From Frankia umida (GTDB lineage Bacteria; Actinomycetota; Actinomycetes; Frankiales; Frankiaceae): 64,000 nt of DNA. The stretch is from assembly GCF_023242945.1 (NCBI RefSeq), contig NZ_JALKFT010000004.1, forward strand, positions 62,001 to 126,000. The letters are read 5' to 3'. A program made the translations under genes and the position numbers. Below the pieces are notes generated by a model. That model was not told where the DNA came from and did no database searches. It worked only from the letters and a program-made list of their open reading frames with translations. Position 1 is the first letter of the stretch; every line of letters starts with the position of its first letter. Positions 1 to 9,217 of the stretch are shown one piece after another.

Positions 1-1
1 C

Positions 2-403
2 GTGGCGGTCTACGTCGCGGGGGCGTCGATGCGGGGCGTCCACCTGTCGGTCGGGACCTACCTCGGTGCGGGCGTGTCGATCCTGCTCGGCCTGGTGCCC
101 CTGGGTGCCTTCGCGATCTGGCTGGGCTATCTCGTCCGGCCGGAGAACATGCAGGCCATCATCGGTGGACTGTTCAGCCTGCTGGCCCTGGCCGGCGGGA
201 TCTGGGTGCCGGTGGAGAACTTCCCCGACTGGCTGGCCGATATCGTGAAGCTGCTGCCGATGTTCTGGTCGGCGCAGGCCGGCCGGGCGGTGCTCGAGGG
301 CGGCTGGGTCGGCGCACGCGGCCTGGTCACCCTGGTGATCTGGACGCTGCTGCTCGGCGCCGCCGCCGGGCGGGCCTACCTGCGCGACCAGCTGCGCACC
401 TGA
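2..403 (+). CDS. ABC-2 type transporter permease, C-terminal part
   Basis: Only the C-terminal 133 residues are present; the gene begins before the window. The peptide is hydrophobic, with about three membrane spans: near residues 20-45, 52-75 and a final one ending in a short basic tail. The stretch GGIWVPVENFPDWL between spans is typical of the last loop of ABC-2 (drug or polysaccharide exporter) permeases. The stop codon shares a base with an ATG of the next frame, and a histidine kinase/response regulator pair follows on the same strand. This matches the common actinobacterial order of ATPase, permease, sensor, regulator. The substrate cannot be read from this fragment. Confidence 0.75.
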   Translation: MAVYVAGASMRGVHLSVGTYLGAGVSILLGLVPLGAFAIWLGYLVRPENMQAIIGGLFSLLALAGGIWVPVENFPDWLADIVKLLPMFWSAQAGRAVLEGGWVGARGLVTLVIWTLLLGAAAGRAYLRDQLRT

Positions 404-528
404 TGCCACCCCGAGCCACCGGCGGCACGCCCGGCAGATCCGACGCGCCGGGCACGTCCGGCACATCTGGTGGGCTCGGCACATCCGGCGGGCTCGGCGG
501 GCTCGGCGCGCGCGGTGGGGAGGCGGCG

Positions 529-1857
529 ATGACGATGGGTGACGGGCTGCGCCGCTGGCTGTTCTCGCCCGTGCCGGTGCCCCGCCCGGGCGAGCACGGG
601 ATGGGCGCCTGGCGCTGGCGGCGGGTCGGCGGCGTCTTCCTCATCTACCTCGGTTACGCCGTCAGCGACATGACCACGCTGCACGACGACGCCGCCACCG
701 TCGTCTTCGGCTGCGTCGTGCTGACCGGATTCAGCGCCGTCTACCTGTGGGCGCTGCCGCTGGCCGTCTTCGAGGGCCGCCGGGGCTACCGTTACCCGCT
801 GATCCTCGGGATGACCGCCTGCATCGCCGTCTACCTGCCGATCGTCGGTGGCGGCGGCCTGGTCATGACCGTCTACCTCGCCGTCGCGCTCACCCTGCTG
901 CTGCGTCCGGTCGTGTCCATCCCGCTGGTGGTCGCGATCGCCGCCGTCGACACCTGGCTGCCCGCGCACATCGCCTGGTGGCAGGTCACCGGCCCGCAGT
1001 GGTCGACGTCCACACCGGTGCTGTTCGCCGCGATCGCCATGCACGGCATCCGCGCCGGCACCCGTAACCAGGCCGAACTGCGCCGCGCCAACCAGGAGAT
1101 CGAACGCCTCGCCAAGGAGCAGGAACGCCTGCGGATCGCCCGTGACCTGCACGACCTGCTCGGCCATGCGCTCACCACCATCACGGTCAAGGCCGAACTC
1201 GCCTCGAAGCTCGCCGCCCGCGACCCCACCCGCGCCGCCGACGAGATGGCCCAGGTCGCCACCCTCGGCCGCCAGGCCCTCGCCGACGTGCGCGCCACCG
1301 TCGCCGGCTACCGCGAGGTCAGCCTCGTCACCGAACTCGCCGCCGCCCGCCAGGTGCTCGCCGCCGCCGGCATCCGCGCCCAGCTCCCCGCCTCCGGCGA
1401 CGAGGTCCCCGGCCAGCTGCGGGAACTGTTCGGCTGGGTGGTCCGCGAAGGTGTCACCAACGCGGTCCGCCATTCCGGCGCCGACCACCTGCGGGTCACC
1501 CTGGGCCCCTGCTCCATCGAGATCGTCGACGACGGCCGCGGCCGATCCCACAGCCCATCCACGTCCCGCGGGACGCCCACGTCCGGTGGGATCGTTCGCG
1601 CGGGTACGGGGCTCGCGGGCCTGACCGAACGGGTCCGGGCCGCCGGCGGGCAGCTGCGGGCAGGGCCTGCGCATCCGGGCGAACCGCGGCCCGGCTTCCG
1701 GCTGCGCGTCGACGTCGACCCTGTGGTGGTCGACCCCGTGGACGTCGATGCCGCGATGATCAGCCCTGTCGCGGGCCAGCCCGTCCACCTCCAGCCCGTC
1801 GAGCTCCAGCTCGAGGATGTGGTCACGAGTCGTCAGGAGCGGGGGAACCCGGGATGA
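529..1857 (+). CDS. Sensor histidine kinase, NarL/DesK type
   Basis: Membrane sensor kinase of 442 residues. The N-terminal half holds about five membrane spans. It is followed by a HisKA_3 dimerisation helix with the phospho-acceptor His near residue 208 (RDLHDLLGH) and a HATPase_c domain with the N-box (GVTNAVRHSG, Asn near 311), DDGRG and a GLAGL motif. I chose ATG 529 because GGGGAGG lies 5 nt upstream. The frame is also open from ATG 403, which overlaps the permease stop, but that would add 42 Gly/Ser-rich residues without a good ribosome site. It ends in an ATGA overlap with the response regulator, so the two are translationally coupled. The upstream permease suggests a cell-envelope or drug stress signal (inference). 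Confidence 0.9.
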   Translation: MTMGDGLRRWLFSPVPVPRPGEHGMGAWRWRRVGGVFLIYLGYAVSDMTTLHDDAATVVFGCVVLTGFSAVYLWALPLAVFEGRRGYRYPLILGMTACIAVYLPIVGGGGLVMTVYLAVALTLLLRPVVSIPLVVAIAAVDTWLPAHIAWWQVTGPQWSTSTPVLFAAIAMHGIRAGTRNQAELRRANQEIERLAKEQERLRIARDLHDLLGHALTTITVKAELASKLAARDPTRAADEMAQVATLGRQALADVRATVAGYREVSLVTELAAARQVLAAAGIRAQLPASGDEVPGQLRELFGWVVREGVTNAVRHSGADHLRVTLGPCSIEIVDDGRGRSHSPSTSRGTPTSGGIVRAGTGLAGLTERVRAAGGQLRAGPAHPGEPRPGFRLRVDVDPVVVDPVDVDAAMISPVAGQPVHLQPVELQLEDVVTSRQERGNPG

Positions 1858-2459
1858 TCAAGGTGTTGCTGGCGGATGACCAGCATCTCGTGCGGGGAGC
1901 GCTCGCGGCGTTGCTGGCGCTCGAGGAGGACATCGAGGTCGTCGGCCAGGTCGGCCGCGGCGACGAGGTGGTAGCGCAGGTCACAGTGCTGCACCCGGAT
2001 GTCGTCCTGATGGACGTCGAGATGCCCGGCATCGACGGCCTCGCCGCCGCCGCGGCCGTGCGCGCCACCGCGCCCCGCACCCAGGTGCTCGTGGTGACCA
2101 CCTTCGGCCGCACCGGCTACCTGCGCCGCGCCATGGAGGCCGGCGCGCTCGGCTTCGTGGTCAAGGACGCTCCGGCGGAGGCCCTCGCCGACGCCATCCG
2201 CCGGGTCGCCCGCGGCGAACGCGTCGTCGACCCGACCCTGGCCGCCGCCACCCTCGCCGGCGGCGCCAGTCCCCTGACCGGACGTGAACGTGACGTCCTG
2301 GTCGCCGCCCGCGACGGCGCCACGGTCGCCGACATCTCCGGACGCCTCTTCCTCTCCGAGGGCACCGTGCGCAACTACCTCTCCGCCGTGATCGCGAAGA
2401 CCAGCACCCGCAACCGCATGGAGGCCCTGCGCACCGCCGAAGAGGCCGGCTGGCTCTGA
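1854..2459 (+). CDS. NarL/FixJ-family response regulator
   Basis: Cytoplasmic DNA-binding partner of the preceding kinase; 201 residues, the usual size. The receiver domain (about 1-120) has the acidic pair D8-D9, the phospho-acceptor D54 (VVLMDVEMPG) and the conserved Lys in GFVVKDAP. The LuxR-type helix-turn-helix spans about residues 140-201 (LTGRERDVL, ISGRLFLSEGTVRNYLS). The ATG lies inside the kinase stop (ATGA), so the pair forms one operon. The likely target is its own operon and the ABC exporter upstream, by analogy with DesR/LiaR-type systems (inference). Confidence 0.92.
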   Translation: MIKVLLADDQHLVRGALAALLALEEDIEVVGQVGRGDEVVAQVTVLHPDVVLMDVEMPGIDGLAAAAAVRATAPRTQVLVVTTFGRTGYLRRAMEAGALGFVVKDAPAEALADAIRRVARGERVVDPTLAAATLAGGASPLTGRERDVLVAARDGATVADISGRLFLSEGTVRNYLSAVIAKTSTRNRMEALRTAEEAGWL

Positions 2460-2614
2460 CCCCTCCCCCACCGACAACCACCAGGCGCCGCGACGGGCTG
2501 GGTGCGGGGGCGCGAGGGGGTGTCCGGGAGGCGACGGACGATTGCCACGGCGAAGGGTGGGCATGATCCTCGGACTTCTGACCCGCGTCGAGCGGACGAT
2601 CACGAGGGGGCGCC

Positions 2615-3478
2615 ATGTTGCTCGCCGAGGAACTGTTGCTGCTGGCACTTGACCCGGAGCGCGGCACGGCGGTGAACAGTTCCCGCTCGCCGCTGAACGT
2701 CGCGCTCGGCGGTGCGCTGGTCGCGGAGCTCGGGTTGGACGGGCTCGTCGTCGAGGACGGGCGGCGCCTCGCCCCGGCGGGTCCCGCGCCGAGCCATCCG
2801 CTGCTCGCGGACGCGCATTCCCTGCTCGGCACGCTGCGTGGCCGGCGCGCCGCCGACCAGCTGCGTCGGATGGACAAGGGGCTCGGCGGGGCCTGGTCGC
2901 GGGTGGTCGACGGACTGGTGGAGGAAGGGGTGCTGGGGCGGCGACGGGACCGGGTGCTGCTGGTACCGGTCACGCGCCATCCGGTGCTGTATCCCAGGGC
3001 CCGGGACGAGGTCGTCGAGCGGATGCGGGCGGCGGCGGCCAGCGACGGGCCGCTCGACCCGCGCACGGCGACGGTGCTGGCGCTGTCGGGGCCATCCCGG
3101 CTGTTGGAGGTGGTCGCGCCGGCGCGCGCCGACCGCAGGCAGGCCAAGGAGCGGATCAGAACGGCGACGGACCAGACGCCGATCGCGCCCATCGTGCGCA
3201 AGGTCATCCAGGAGGCCCAGCAGGCGGCGGCCCCCGCCGCCCCCCCCCCCGGCGCCCCCGGGGGCCCCCCCCGGGGCGGCCACCCCCCCCGGCCCCCGGC
3301 GGGGNNNNNNNNNNCCCCCCACCCCCCCCCCCCCCCCCCCGCGGGGGGGGGCCGCCCCCCCCCCCCCCCCCGGCGCCCCCCCCCGGAGCCACCTCCGGCT
3401 GAGACCACGACCCGAGACCACGGTCGTGCTACATCGAGGCGCGCAGGTCGTCGGCGACACACCACGATGATCCCCTAG
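2615..3478 (+). CDS. GPP34 (GOLPH3-like) protein, 3' end unreliable
   Basis: Residues 1-205 read as a normal GPP34-domain protein. It starts LLAEELLLLALDPERG, followed by LNVALGGALVAELGLDGL, the GRRAADQLRRMDKG helix and GVLGRRRDRVLLVPVTRHP. In eukaryotes GOLPH3 binds PI4P at the Golgi; in actinobacteria the family is widespread, with no settled role. The ATG follows GAGGGGG by 4 nt. From about 3237 the sequence becomes C/G homopolymers, then 10 Ns (3305-3314), then more homopolymers to about 3385. The last 80 residues and the stop at 3478 are therefore not trustworthy, and an unknown number of bases may be missing. Confidence 0.75.
   Translation: MLLAEELLLLALDPERGTAVNSSRSPLNVALGGALVAELGLDGLVVEDGRRLAPAGPAPSHPLLADAHSLLGTLRGRRAADQLRRMDKGLGGAWSRVVDGLVEEGVLGRRRDRVLLVPVTRHPVLYPRARDEVVERMRAAAASDGPLDPRTATVLALSGPSRLLEVVAPARADRRQAKERIRTATDQTPIAPIVRKVIQEAQQAAAPAAPPPGAPGGPPRGGHPPRPPAGXXXXPHPPPPPPAGGGRPPPPPRRPPPEPPPAETTTRDHGRATSRRAGRRRHTTMIP
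3237..3385. other. Assembly gap (10 N) in homopolymer artefact
   Basis: Ten Ns at 3305-3314 are flanked on both sides by almost pure C and G runs that do not resemble the surrounding coding sequence. This looks like a scaffold join or collapsed low-quality read ends rather than biology. It cuts the GPP34 gene. Distances across it are nominal. Confidence 0.9.
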
Positions 3479-3528
3479 GGTGACGGGCTGAGTACTGCAC
3501 GAAACAGCCCTCGACGGGGAGACGCCGG

Positions 3529-3948
3529 ATGATGTCCGCACGCGATTCAATGGCCACGAAGCGCGATCCCGATGGTCGGGTGCGGGAGCCGCAGGCCGGT
3601 GTCCGAGGTGGGGCGCTGGCCGCCCGGATCGTCGTCGCCGCCGTCCTCGGCGCCCAGATCGTCGCGTTCCTGCTGGTCGGAACGTATGCCCGCCGCGATC
3701 CGCAGCTGTGGGGGCTGCCGTTCTTCTACTGGTACACGCTGCTGTGGCTGCCCGTGGGCGCGATCACCATGGCGGCCTGCGTCTGGCTGCTGAGCCGCTT
3801 CCCCGCCCACCCCGACCAGGGGGCGGCCCAGGCCACCAGGCCCGGCCGTCCCGGGCCGGCCCGTCGGCTGGGCGAACATCCCCACCACGACCGGGCCGTG
3901 CTCGCCGAGCAGCGCGGGCGGGACGCCGCGGACGGACAGGACCGGTGA
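3529..3948 (+). CDS. DUF3311 small membrane protein, symporter partner
   Basis: Short membrane protein of 139 residues with two hydrophobic segments (about 28-50 and 65-90). It carries the DUF3311 signature LPFFYWYTLLWLPVGA between them. DUF3311 proteins are typically encoded directly before a sodium:solute symporter and are thought to be its small accessory subunit. That arrangement is present here, with a GTGA overlap to the symporter. The start may be ATG 3529 or the in-frame ATG 3532 or ATG 3550. The C-terminal 45 residues are hydrophilic and poorly conserved. Confidence 0.8.
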   Translation: MMSARDSMATKRDPDGRVREPQAGVRGGALAARIVVAAVLGAQIVAFLLVGTYARRDPQLWGLPFFYWYTLLWLPVGAITMAACVWLLSRFPAHPDQGAAQATRPGRPGPARRLGEHPHHDRAVLAEQRGRDAADGQDR

Positions 3949-5804
3949 GCGCCCTCGAAGCGGGATCGGCGCCGGCCGTGGCCACGGCGACGAAGGTGAC
4001 GGCAGCGGCCGTGGCCGCGGCGGACGCGCAGCCGGGGGCGACGTTTCACGGGGAGCAGTTCGCCGTGTTCGCGGTGTTGTTCGCCGTGGTCGTGGTGCTC
4101 GGCTTCTGGGCGTCACGGTGGCGGCGCGGCGGGAAGGAACTCAACAGCCTGGACGAGTGGGGGCTGGGCGGACGACGGTTCGGCGGGTTCGTCGCGTGGT
4201 TCCTGATCGGCGGGGACGTGTTCACCGCGTACACGTTCGTGGCGGTGCCAGGGGCGATGTACGCGTCGGGGGCGGTGTCCGGGTGGTATGCCGTCGCCTT
4301 TACCACGATGATCTGGCCGATCTTCTTCGTGGTCATGCCACGCCTGTGGGACGTCTCGCGCCGCCATGGCTATGTGACGCCGGCGGATCTCGTCCGTGGC
4401 CGGTACGGCTCGCAGACCCTGGCGCTCGCGGTCGCCGTCACCGGGGTGGTCGCGACCATGCCGTACATCGCGTTGCAGCTGGTCGGGATGCAGGCGGTAC
4501 TCGAGGTGATGGGGGTCGGGGCGGGGGCGACCAGCGGGTTCGTCCGGGACCTGCCGGTGATCGTCGCGTTCGGTGTGCTGGCCGTGTGCACCTACACGGC
4601 GGGGCTGCGGGCACCGGCGCTGCTCGCGTTCGTCAAGGATTTCCTGATCTATCTGGTGGTGGCGGTGGCCATCGTGGTGCTCCCCCACCGCTTCGGCGGA
4701 TTCGGGCACATCTTCGACGCGGCCCAGCACAAGTTCGACACGGCGAACGCGGCCGCCGTCGCCGCCGGACGCAAGCCGAGCGCCACCCTCATCCCGGGTT
4801 CGAAGGACCTGCTCGCCTACGCCACCCTCGCCCTCGGTTCGGCGATGGCACTGTTCCTCTACCCACATTCGATCACCGGGGTGCTGTCGACCCGCTCCCG
4901 GAACGTGATTCGGCGCAACGCCGTCGTCCTGCCGCTGTACGCGGTGCTGCTGGCGTTCATCGCCCTGCTCGGATATGTCGCGATCGCCGCCGGGGTGCAC
5001 ACCACGAACCCGAGGCTCGCGATTCCGCTGCTGTTCGACCACGAGTTCCCCGCCTGGTTCGCGGGGGTGGCGTTCGCGGCGATCGCCGTCGGCGCGCTCG
5101 TACCGGCGGCCATCATGTCGATCGCCGCGGCGAACCTGTTCACCCGCACCATCTACGTCGGGTATCTGCGCCGGGACGCGTCCGCCGCCGAACAGACCCG
5201 GGTGTCGAAGGTCGCCTCGCTGCTGGTGAAGTTCGGCGCCCTGGTGTTCGTCCTCGGCCTCGACACCCAGAACTCGATCAACCTGCAGCTGCTCGGCGGC
5301 GTGTGGATGCTGCAGACCTTCCCCGCCGTCGTCCTCGGCCTGTGGCGCCCCCGCCTGCACCGCTACGCGCTGCTCACCGGCTGGGCGGTCGGCATGCTCT
5401 ACGGCACGGTGCAGGCCTACCACCAGCACAGCCTGGTCGCGAAGCACTTCGGCGGCGCGCTGGCCGTGGTCCCGGGCCTGGGCCGCACCGGCTACATCGC
5501 CCTGACCGCCTTCACCCTCAACCTGGCCATCGCCGTCGCCGGCACCCTGCTGCTCCGCGCCCTGCGCGTCCCCAACGGCCAGGACCTCACCTTGGCCCCC
5601 ACCCCCACCGTGGACGACCATCCCACGCGCCCCGGCACCCTGGTGGGCGCCCAGGCTTCGCCGCGGAACGTCGCCCCGCTCCCGGCCGCCATTCCCACCA
5701 CCCGGCCCGGCCAGCCCACGACCGTCATCCACCCCGCCAGCACCCCGCCTTCCGCCGCGGGCACCTCCCACCACACCGGCGACCGAGAGCAACCCGACCA
5801 GTAG
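3945..5804 (+). CDS. Sodium:solute symporter (SSS family, MctP-like)
   Basis: Inner-membrane transporter of 619 residues with about 13 membrane spans, as expected for the SSS family. Conserved parts include SLDEWGLGGRRFGGFVAWFLIGGD at the start of the core, then VTPADLVRGRYGS, a GSAMALFLYPHSITGVLS segment and an AAIMSIAAANLFTRTIY stretch. The closest named type is MctP-like monocarboxylate/amino-acid uptake, but the substrate is inferred. The GTG at 3945 overlaps the DUF3311 stop, so the two are translated together. The last 90 residues are a Pro/Thr-rich soluble tail. An M20 amidohydrolase follows by 160 bp on the same strand and could act on an imported amide. Confidence 0.85.
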   Translation: MSALEAGSAPAVATATKVTAAAVAAADAQPGATFHGEQFAVFAVLFAVVVVLGFWASRWRRGGKELNSLDEWGLGGRRFGGFVAWFLIGGDVFTAYTFVAVPGAMYASGAVSGWYAVAFTTMIWPIFFVVMPRLWDVSRRHGYVTPADLVRGRYGSQTLALAVAVTGVVATMPYIALQLVGMQAVLEVMGVGAGATSGFVRDLPVIVAFGVLAVCTYTAGLRAPALLAFVKDFLIYLVVAVAIVVLPHRFGGFGHIFDAAQHKFDTANAAAVAAGRKPSATLIPGSKDLLAYATLALGSAMALFLYPHSITGVLSTRSRNVIRRNAVVLPLYAVLLAFIALLGYVAIAAGVHTTNPRLAIPLLFDHEFPAWFAGVAFAAIAVGALVPAAIMSIAAANLFTRTIYVGYLRRDASAAEQTRVSKVASLLVKFGALVFVLGLDTQNSINLQLLGGVWMLQTFPAVVLGLWRPRLHRYALLTGWAVGMLYGTVQAYHQHSLVAKHFGGALAVVPGLGRTGYIALTAFTLNLAIAVAGTLLLRALRVPNGQDLTLAPTPTVDDHPTRPGTLVGAQASPRNVAPLPAAIPTTRPGQPTTVIHPASTPPSAAGTSHHTGDREQPDQ

Positions 5805-5965
5805 CCCGCCACCCAGACCAGCGCGGTCTGCGCCATCCCACCCGCCAGAGCCCACGCCCGGCCGATCCGACCCGTGGATGGTGGCTGTCCGCGACCGGAT
5901 GGGCGCCGCGCACACTGGAGGTGAGGGCCGGCCCGCTGGCTGGCGCGCACAGGGGGAGGACGGGC

Positions 5966-7267
5966 ATGGCCGCGGTGGAGGACAGGAGCTCATCCGACGG
6001 CCTGGCACTCGACGATCGGCTGGTCGGGGACGCGCAGGCGATGGCGGACGACCTCGTGGGGCTGCGTCGACGGCTGCACCGGGAGCCGGAGATCGGGCTG
6101 GCGCTGCCCCGCACGCAGGAGAAGGTGCTCGCCGCGCTCGACGGACTGCCGCTGGAGATCACCCTCGGTCGGGATCTGACCTCGGTGACCGCCGTCCTGC
6201 GCGGCGGCGCGCTCGCACCGGACGAGGCGCCGGTGGTGTTGCTGCGTGGCGACATGGATGCGCTGCCGGTGCAGGAGGGGACGGGGCTCGCGGGGGCGTC
6301 CGGTGTGGCGGGGGTGATGCATGCCTGCGGGCATGATCTGCACACGGCGATGCTGGTGGGGGCGGCCCGGTTGCTGTGTGCTCACCGGGAGCGGCTCGCC
6401 GGCGATGTGGTGCTCATGTTCCAGCCGGGCGAGGAGGGCTGGGAGGGCGCGCAGCACATGATCGACGAGGGTGTGCTGGTGGCGGCGGGACGGCCGGTGA
6501 CGGCGGCGTACGCGCTGCACGTGTTCTCCGGGGTGCTGCCGGCTGGCAGCTTCGGGGCGCGGGCGGGGGCGATCACGTCCGCGTCGGCGATGCTGCGGGT
6601 GCAGGTGCGGGGGCGGGGCGGGCACGGGTCGATGCCGCATCTGGCCGCCGATCCGGTGACGGCGGCGGCCGAGATGGTGCTCGGGCTGCAGACGATGGTG
6701 ACCCGGCAGTTCGACGTGTTCGACCCGGTGGTGATCACCGTGGGGGTGCTGCGGGCGGGAACGCGGCGCACGGTCATCCCGGACGAGGCGATGTTCGAGG
6801 CGACGGTGCGGACGTTCACCCCGGCGACCGCCGACCGGGTGGAGGTCTGCGCGCGGCGGCTGCTGGCCGGGATCGCCGCGGCGCACGGCGTCGAGGTGGA
6901 CGTGGCGTTCGTGCCCGAACGGCCGGCGACGGTCAACGATCCGGTGCGGGCGGCCCTGGCCGCGCGGGCGGTCACGGAGACGTTCGGCGCCCAGCGTTAC
7001 GTGGAGCTGGCCCATCCGCTGGCCTGCTCGGAGGACTTCTCCCGGGTTCTCGCGCACGTGCCGGGCAGTCTGATCGCCCTGGGCGCCACCCCGCCCGGTG
7101 TCGATCCGCGCACGGCGCCGATGAACCACAGCCCCCGCGCACAGTTCGACGAGGCTGTCCTGCCCGACGGCGCCGCGCTGTACGCGGAACTCGCCCTGCG
7201 CACCCTCGGCGCCACCGCCACCAGTGCCGCCAGCAGCGGCAACGGCATTGTGGGCACCGGCGGCTGA
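5966..7267 (+). CDS. M20D family metallo-amidohydrolase
   Basis: Predicted cytoplasmic zinc amidohydrolase of 433 residues, of the N-acyl-amino-acid/hippurate/IAA-amide hydrolase type. The metal and active-site motifs are visible: RGDMDALPVQE, MHACGHDLHTAML and MFQPGEEGWEGA. The dimerisation (lid) domain follows, with GRGGHGSMPHLAADPV, and a late metal-binding His lies in MNHSPRAQFDE. ATG 5966 is preceded by AGGGGGAGGA at a good distance; the frame is open far upstream, but that part is a shadow of the symporter gene. The substrate is not defined. The neighbouring uptake system suggests a scavenging role (inference). Confidence 0.88.
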   Translation: MAAVEDRSSSDGLALDDRLVGDAQAMADDLVGLRRRLHREPEIGLALPRTQEKVLAALDGLPLEITLGRDLTSVTAVLRGGALAPDEAPVVLLRGDMDALPVQEGTGLAGASGVAGVMHACGHDLHTAMLVGAARLLCAHRERLAGDVVLMFQPGEEGWEGAQHMIDEGVLVAAGRPVTAAYALHVFSGVLPAGSFGARAGAITSASAMLRVQVRGRGGHGSMPHLAADPVTAAAEMVLGLQTMVTRQFDVFDPVVITVGVLRAGTRRTVIPDEAMFEATVRTFTPATADRVEVCARRLLAGIAAAHGVEVDVAFVPERPATVNDPVRAALAARAVTETFGAQRYVELAHPLACSEDFSRVLAHVPGSLIALGATPPGVDPRTAPMNHSPRAQFDEAVLPDGAALYAELALRTLGATATSAASSGNGIVGTGG

Positions 7268-7406
7268 CCTGGGAACGGCTCGGACGGCGCGCCGGTACAC
7301 CCGGAAAAGGGCTGCGGCCATGCCATCATGAGACGGTCGCCGCTCTTGCTGTACGGGCCGGCGAAAAACCGTTGACAGCCGACCACCGACGAATAAGGAA
7401 GACAGA

Positions 7407-7952
7407 TTGAACGATCAGGTGATCTCCCTGGTCCGGGACTATCTGGTCGCCTATCCCAGGGAGGCCGAGACGCTGGCCCCGCTGCTCGAGCTCGCGGCCA
7501 CCGATGTGCCCGTCACCTCCCGCGGCACCCTGCCTGGCCACGTGACCTGCGGGGCGATCGCGGTGGACATGACCTACCGGGTGCTGCAGATCCACCACCG
7601 GGTGCTGGACCGCTGGCTGTTCCCCGGCGGGCACGTCGAGGCCGAGGACGAAACCCTCGAGGCCGCGGCGCTGCGGGAGCTCTCCGAGGAGACCGGTGTG
7701 CAGCCCAGCGCCGTCCGGCCACTACGCGGTCTGCCCATGGACATCGACGTGCACACAATTCCCGAGAACGCGACCCGCGCCGAACCGGAACACACCCATT
7801 ATGACTTCCAGTTCGTTTTCCAGATACAGCGGTCAACCGGGCCGGGAACGGTGGACCTGCGCCTCGACGAGGTCATCGACCACCGCTGGATTCCCGTCTC
7901 CGACCTGCACCATCCCGCCAGCCGCCGCATCACCGCCATGCTCGCCGGCTGA
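7407..7952 (+). CDS. Nudix hydrolase
   Basis: Soluble 181-residue protein with a complete Nudix box, GGHVEAEDETLEAAALRELS followed by EETGV, matching Gx5Ex7REUxEExGU. It should therefore hydrolyse a nucleoside-diphosphate-linked compound using Mg2+; the substrate cannot be told from the sequence. It starts at TTG 7407, supported by AAGGAAG 5 nt upstream. No stronger start lies nearby. It converges on the NmrA-like gene across a 99-bp gap. Confidence 0.88.
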   Translation: MNDQVISLVRDYLVAYPREAETLAPLLELAATDVPVTSRGTLPGHVTCGAIAVDMTYRVLQIHHRVLDRWLFPGGHVEAEDETLEAAALRELSEETGVQPSAVRPLRGLPMDIDVHTIPENATRAEPEHTHYDFQFVFQIQRSTGPGTVDLRLDEVIDHRWIPVSDLHHPASRRITAMLAG

Positions 7953-8051
7953 GCGCCCACCCGGCGGCCACACCACCGACCAGCCGACGCCGACGCCGAT
8001 ACCGACCTCGGCCTACCGTGCCTCGGCGTGCGGCGCCTCGGCCCGTGCGCC

Positions 8052-8915
8052 TCAGCCGGTGGTGAAGGCGGTGGCGTGCTCGGCGGCCCAGTCGGCGAAG
8101 GTCAGGGACGGGCGGCCGAGGATGGCCGGCACGACATCGTGCACGGGAGCCGGGATGCCGTCGGTCGCGGCCTGGTAACCGAGCAACGTGTCGGCGAGAC
8201 CGGGCCAGGCGCCCGCGCCCATCGCGGCGAGCATCCGCTCCTTCGCCTGCGCCGGCGACTCGACCGCGAGCTGCACGGGACGACCGATGGCCACGGCGAT
8301 CAGCTCGAGCTGATGCCGCCGGGTCAACGACGCGGGACCGGTCATCGCGTGGATGGCGCCGTCATGCCCGGGCGTGAGCAGCGCGGCGGCGGACACCGCG
8401 GCGATGTCACGCTCGTGGACCGGCGCCGAGTGCGACTCGGGATACGCCTCCCACACCGGCTGGCTGGCCCGGATCGCCGCCGCCCAGCCGAGCGCGTTGG
8501 TCGCGAACGTGCCGGGGCGCACGAACGTCCAGGAAAGACCGCTGGCGGCGATCGCCTCCTCCACCGCGGTGTGCCGCCGGGTCAGCACGTTCTGCTCACC
8601 GCCCGGCCCGGCCGCCCGCTGCGCCGACAACGACGACAGCAGCACGATCCGCTCCACCTTCGACGCCAGCGCCGCCGCCAGGAACCCGTCGATACCGGCG
8701 GGCTCCGCGTACAGGAACACCGCGCGCACACCCTCGAGCGCGGCCGGCACCGTCTCGGGCCGAGCCAGATCGAGCGGGACGACCGGCACCTCGCCGACCC
8801 CGGCCACCCGCCCCGGCTCACGACTGGCGATGCGCGGCGCCTCACCCGCGGCGATCAGTTCACGCACCAGTGCCCGGGCCACTCCGCCGCGCCCACCCGT
8901 TACCAGAATCGTCAT
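8052..8915 (-). CDS. NmrA-like NAD(P)-binding SDR family protein
   Basis: Soluble 287-residue atypical short-chain dehydrogenase. The N-terminal Rossmann motif is ILVTGGRGGVARALVREL. Other family marks are VFLYAEPAGID, IVLLSSLSAQ and the WTFVRPGTFATNALGW segment. It lacks a clear YxxxK catalytic pair, as is usual for NmrA/HSCARG-like proteins that sense or use NAD(P)H. I chose ATG 8915 because the Rossmann motif begins right there; the frame is open 38 codons further with no domain content. A GGAAGG lies about 10 nt upstream. It is divergent from mscL. Confidence 0.85.
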   Translation of the reverse strand: MTILVTGGRGGVARALVRELIAAGEAPRIASREPGRVAGVGEVPVVPLDLARPETVPAALEGVRAVFLYAEPAGIDGFLAAALASKVERIVLLSSLSAQRAAGPGGEQNVLTRRHTAVEEAIAASGLSWTFVRPGTFATNALGWAAAIRASQPVWEAYPESHSAPVHERDIAAVSAAALLTPGHDGAIHAMTGPASLTRRHQLELIAVAIGRPVQLAVESPAQAKERMLAAMGAGAWPGLADTLLGYQAATDGIPAPVHDVVPAILGRPSLTFADWAAEHATAFTTG

Positions 8916-9217
8916 GGCATGCAGCCTTCCATCGACCTCTGACAGTTTTCTCCGGCCGCGGCTTTCTCCGTCCGCGGGGCGGCGCGCGACGTGACGCCCG
9001 CACGTGCCAGCGTGGCAGTTGATGTCCACTTCAGGTCAACAGACACGGACCGGCGGCCAGGACACGCCGGCCCCTGTCTCCGCCCGCTCCCACCAGCTTC
9101 CGCCGACGCAGGGGGCACCACTGGGCTGGCAACTACCTCTCATATCCGATTGAACCCTCCCTTGACGGTCATAACGGACGGACGTCCGAGAAGCCTCAGG
9201 GTCGAGGAGATGATCTG
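8916..9217. other. Divergent intergenic region upstream of mscL
   Basis: 302 bp between the NmrA-like gene (minus) and mscL (plus), so promoters for both should lie here. I see a TTGACG hexamer at 9162-9167 and a 10-bp perfect palindrome CGGACGTCCG at 9179-9188, about 30 bp before the mscL start. No convincing -10 box follows at the standard spacing. No gene is supported. Confidence 0.4.

Noticed and set aside
4118..5965. Very long plus-strand frame running into the M20 gene
   Set aside because: The first 616 codons are an out-of-frame shadow of the symporter gene, Arg/Gly-rich without domains; the enzyme starts at ATG 5966.
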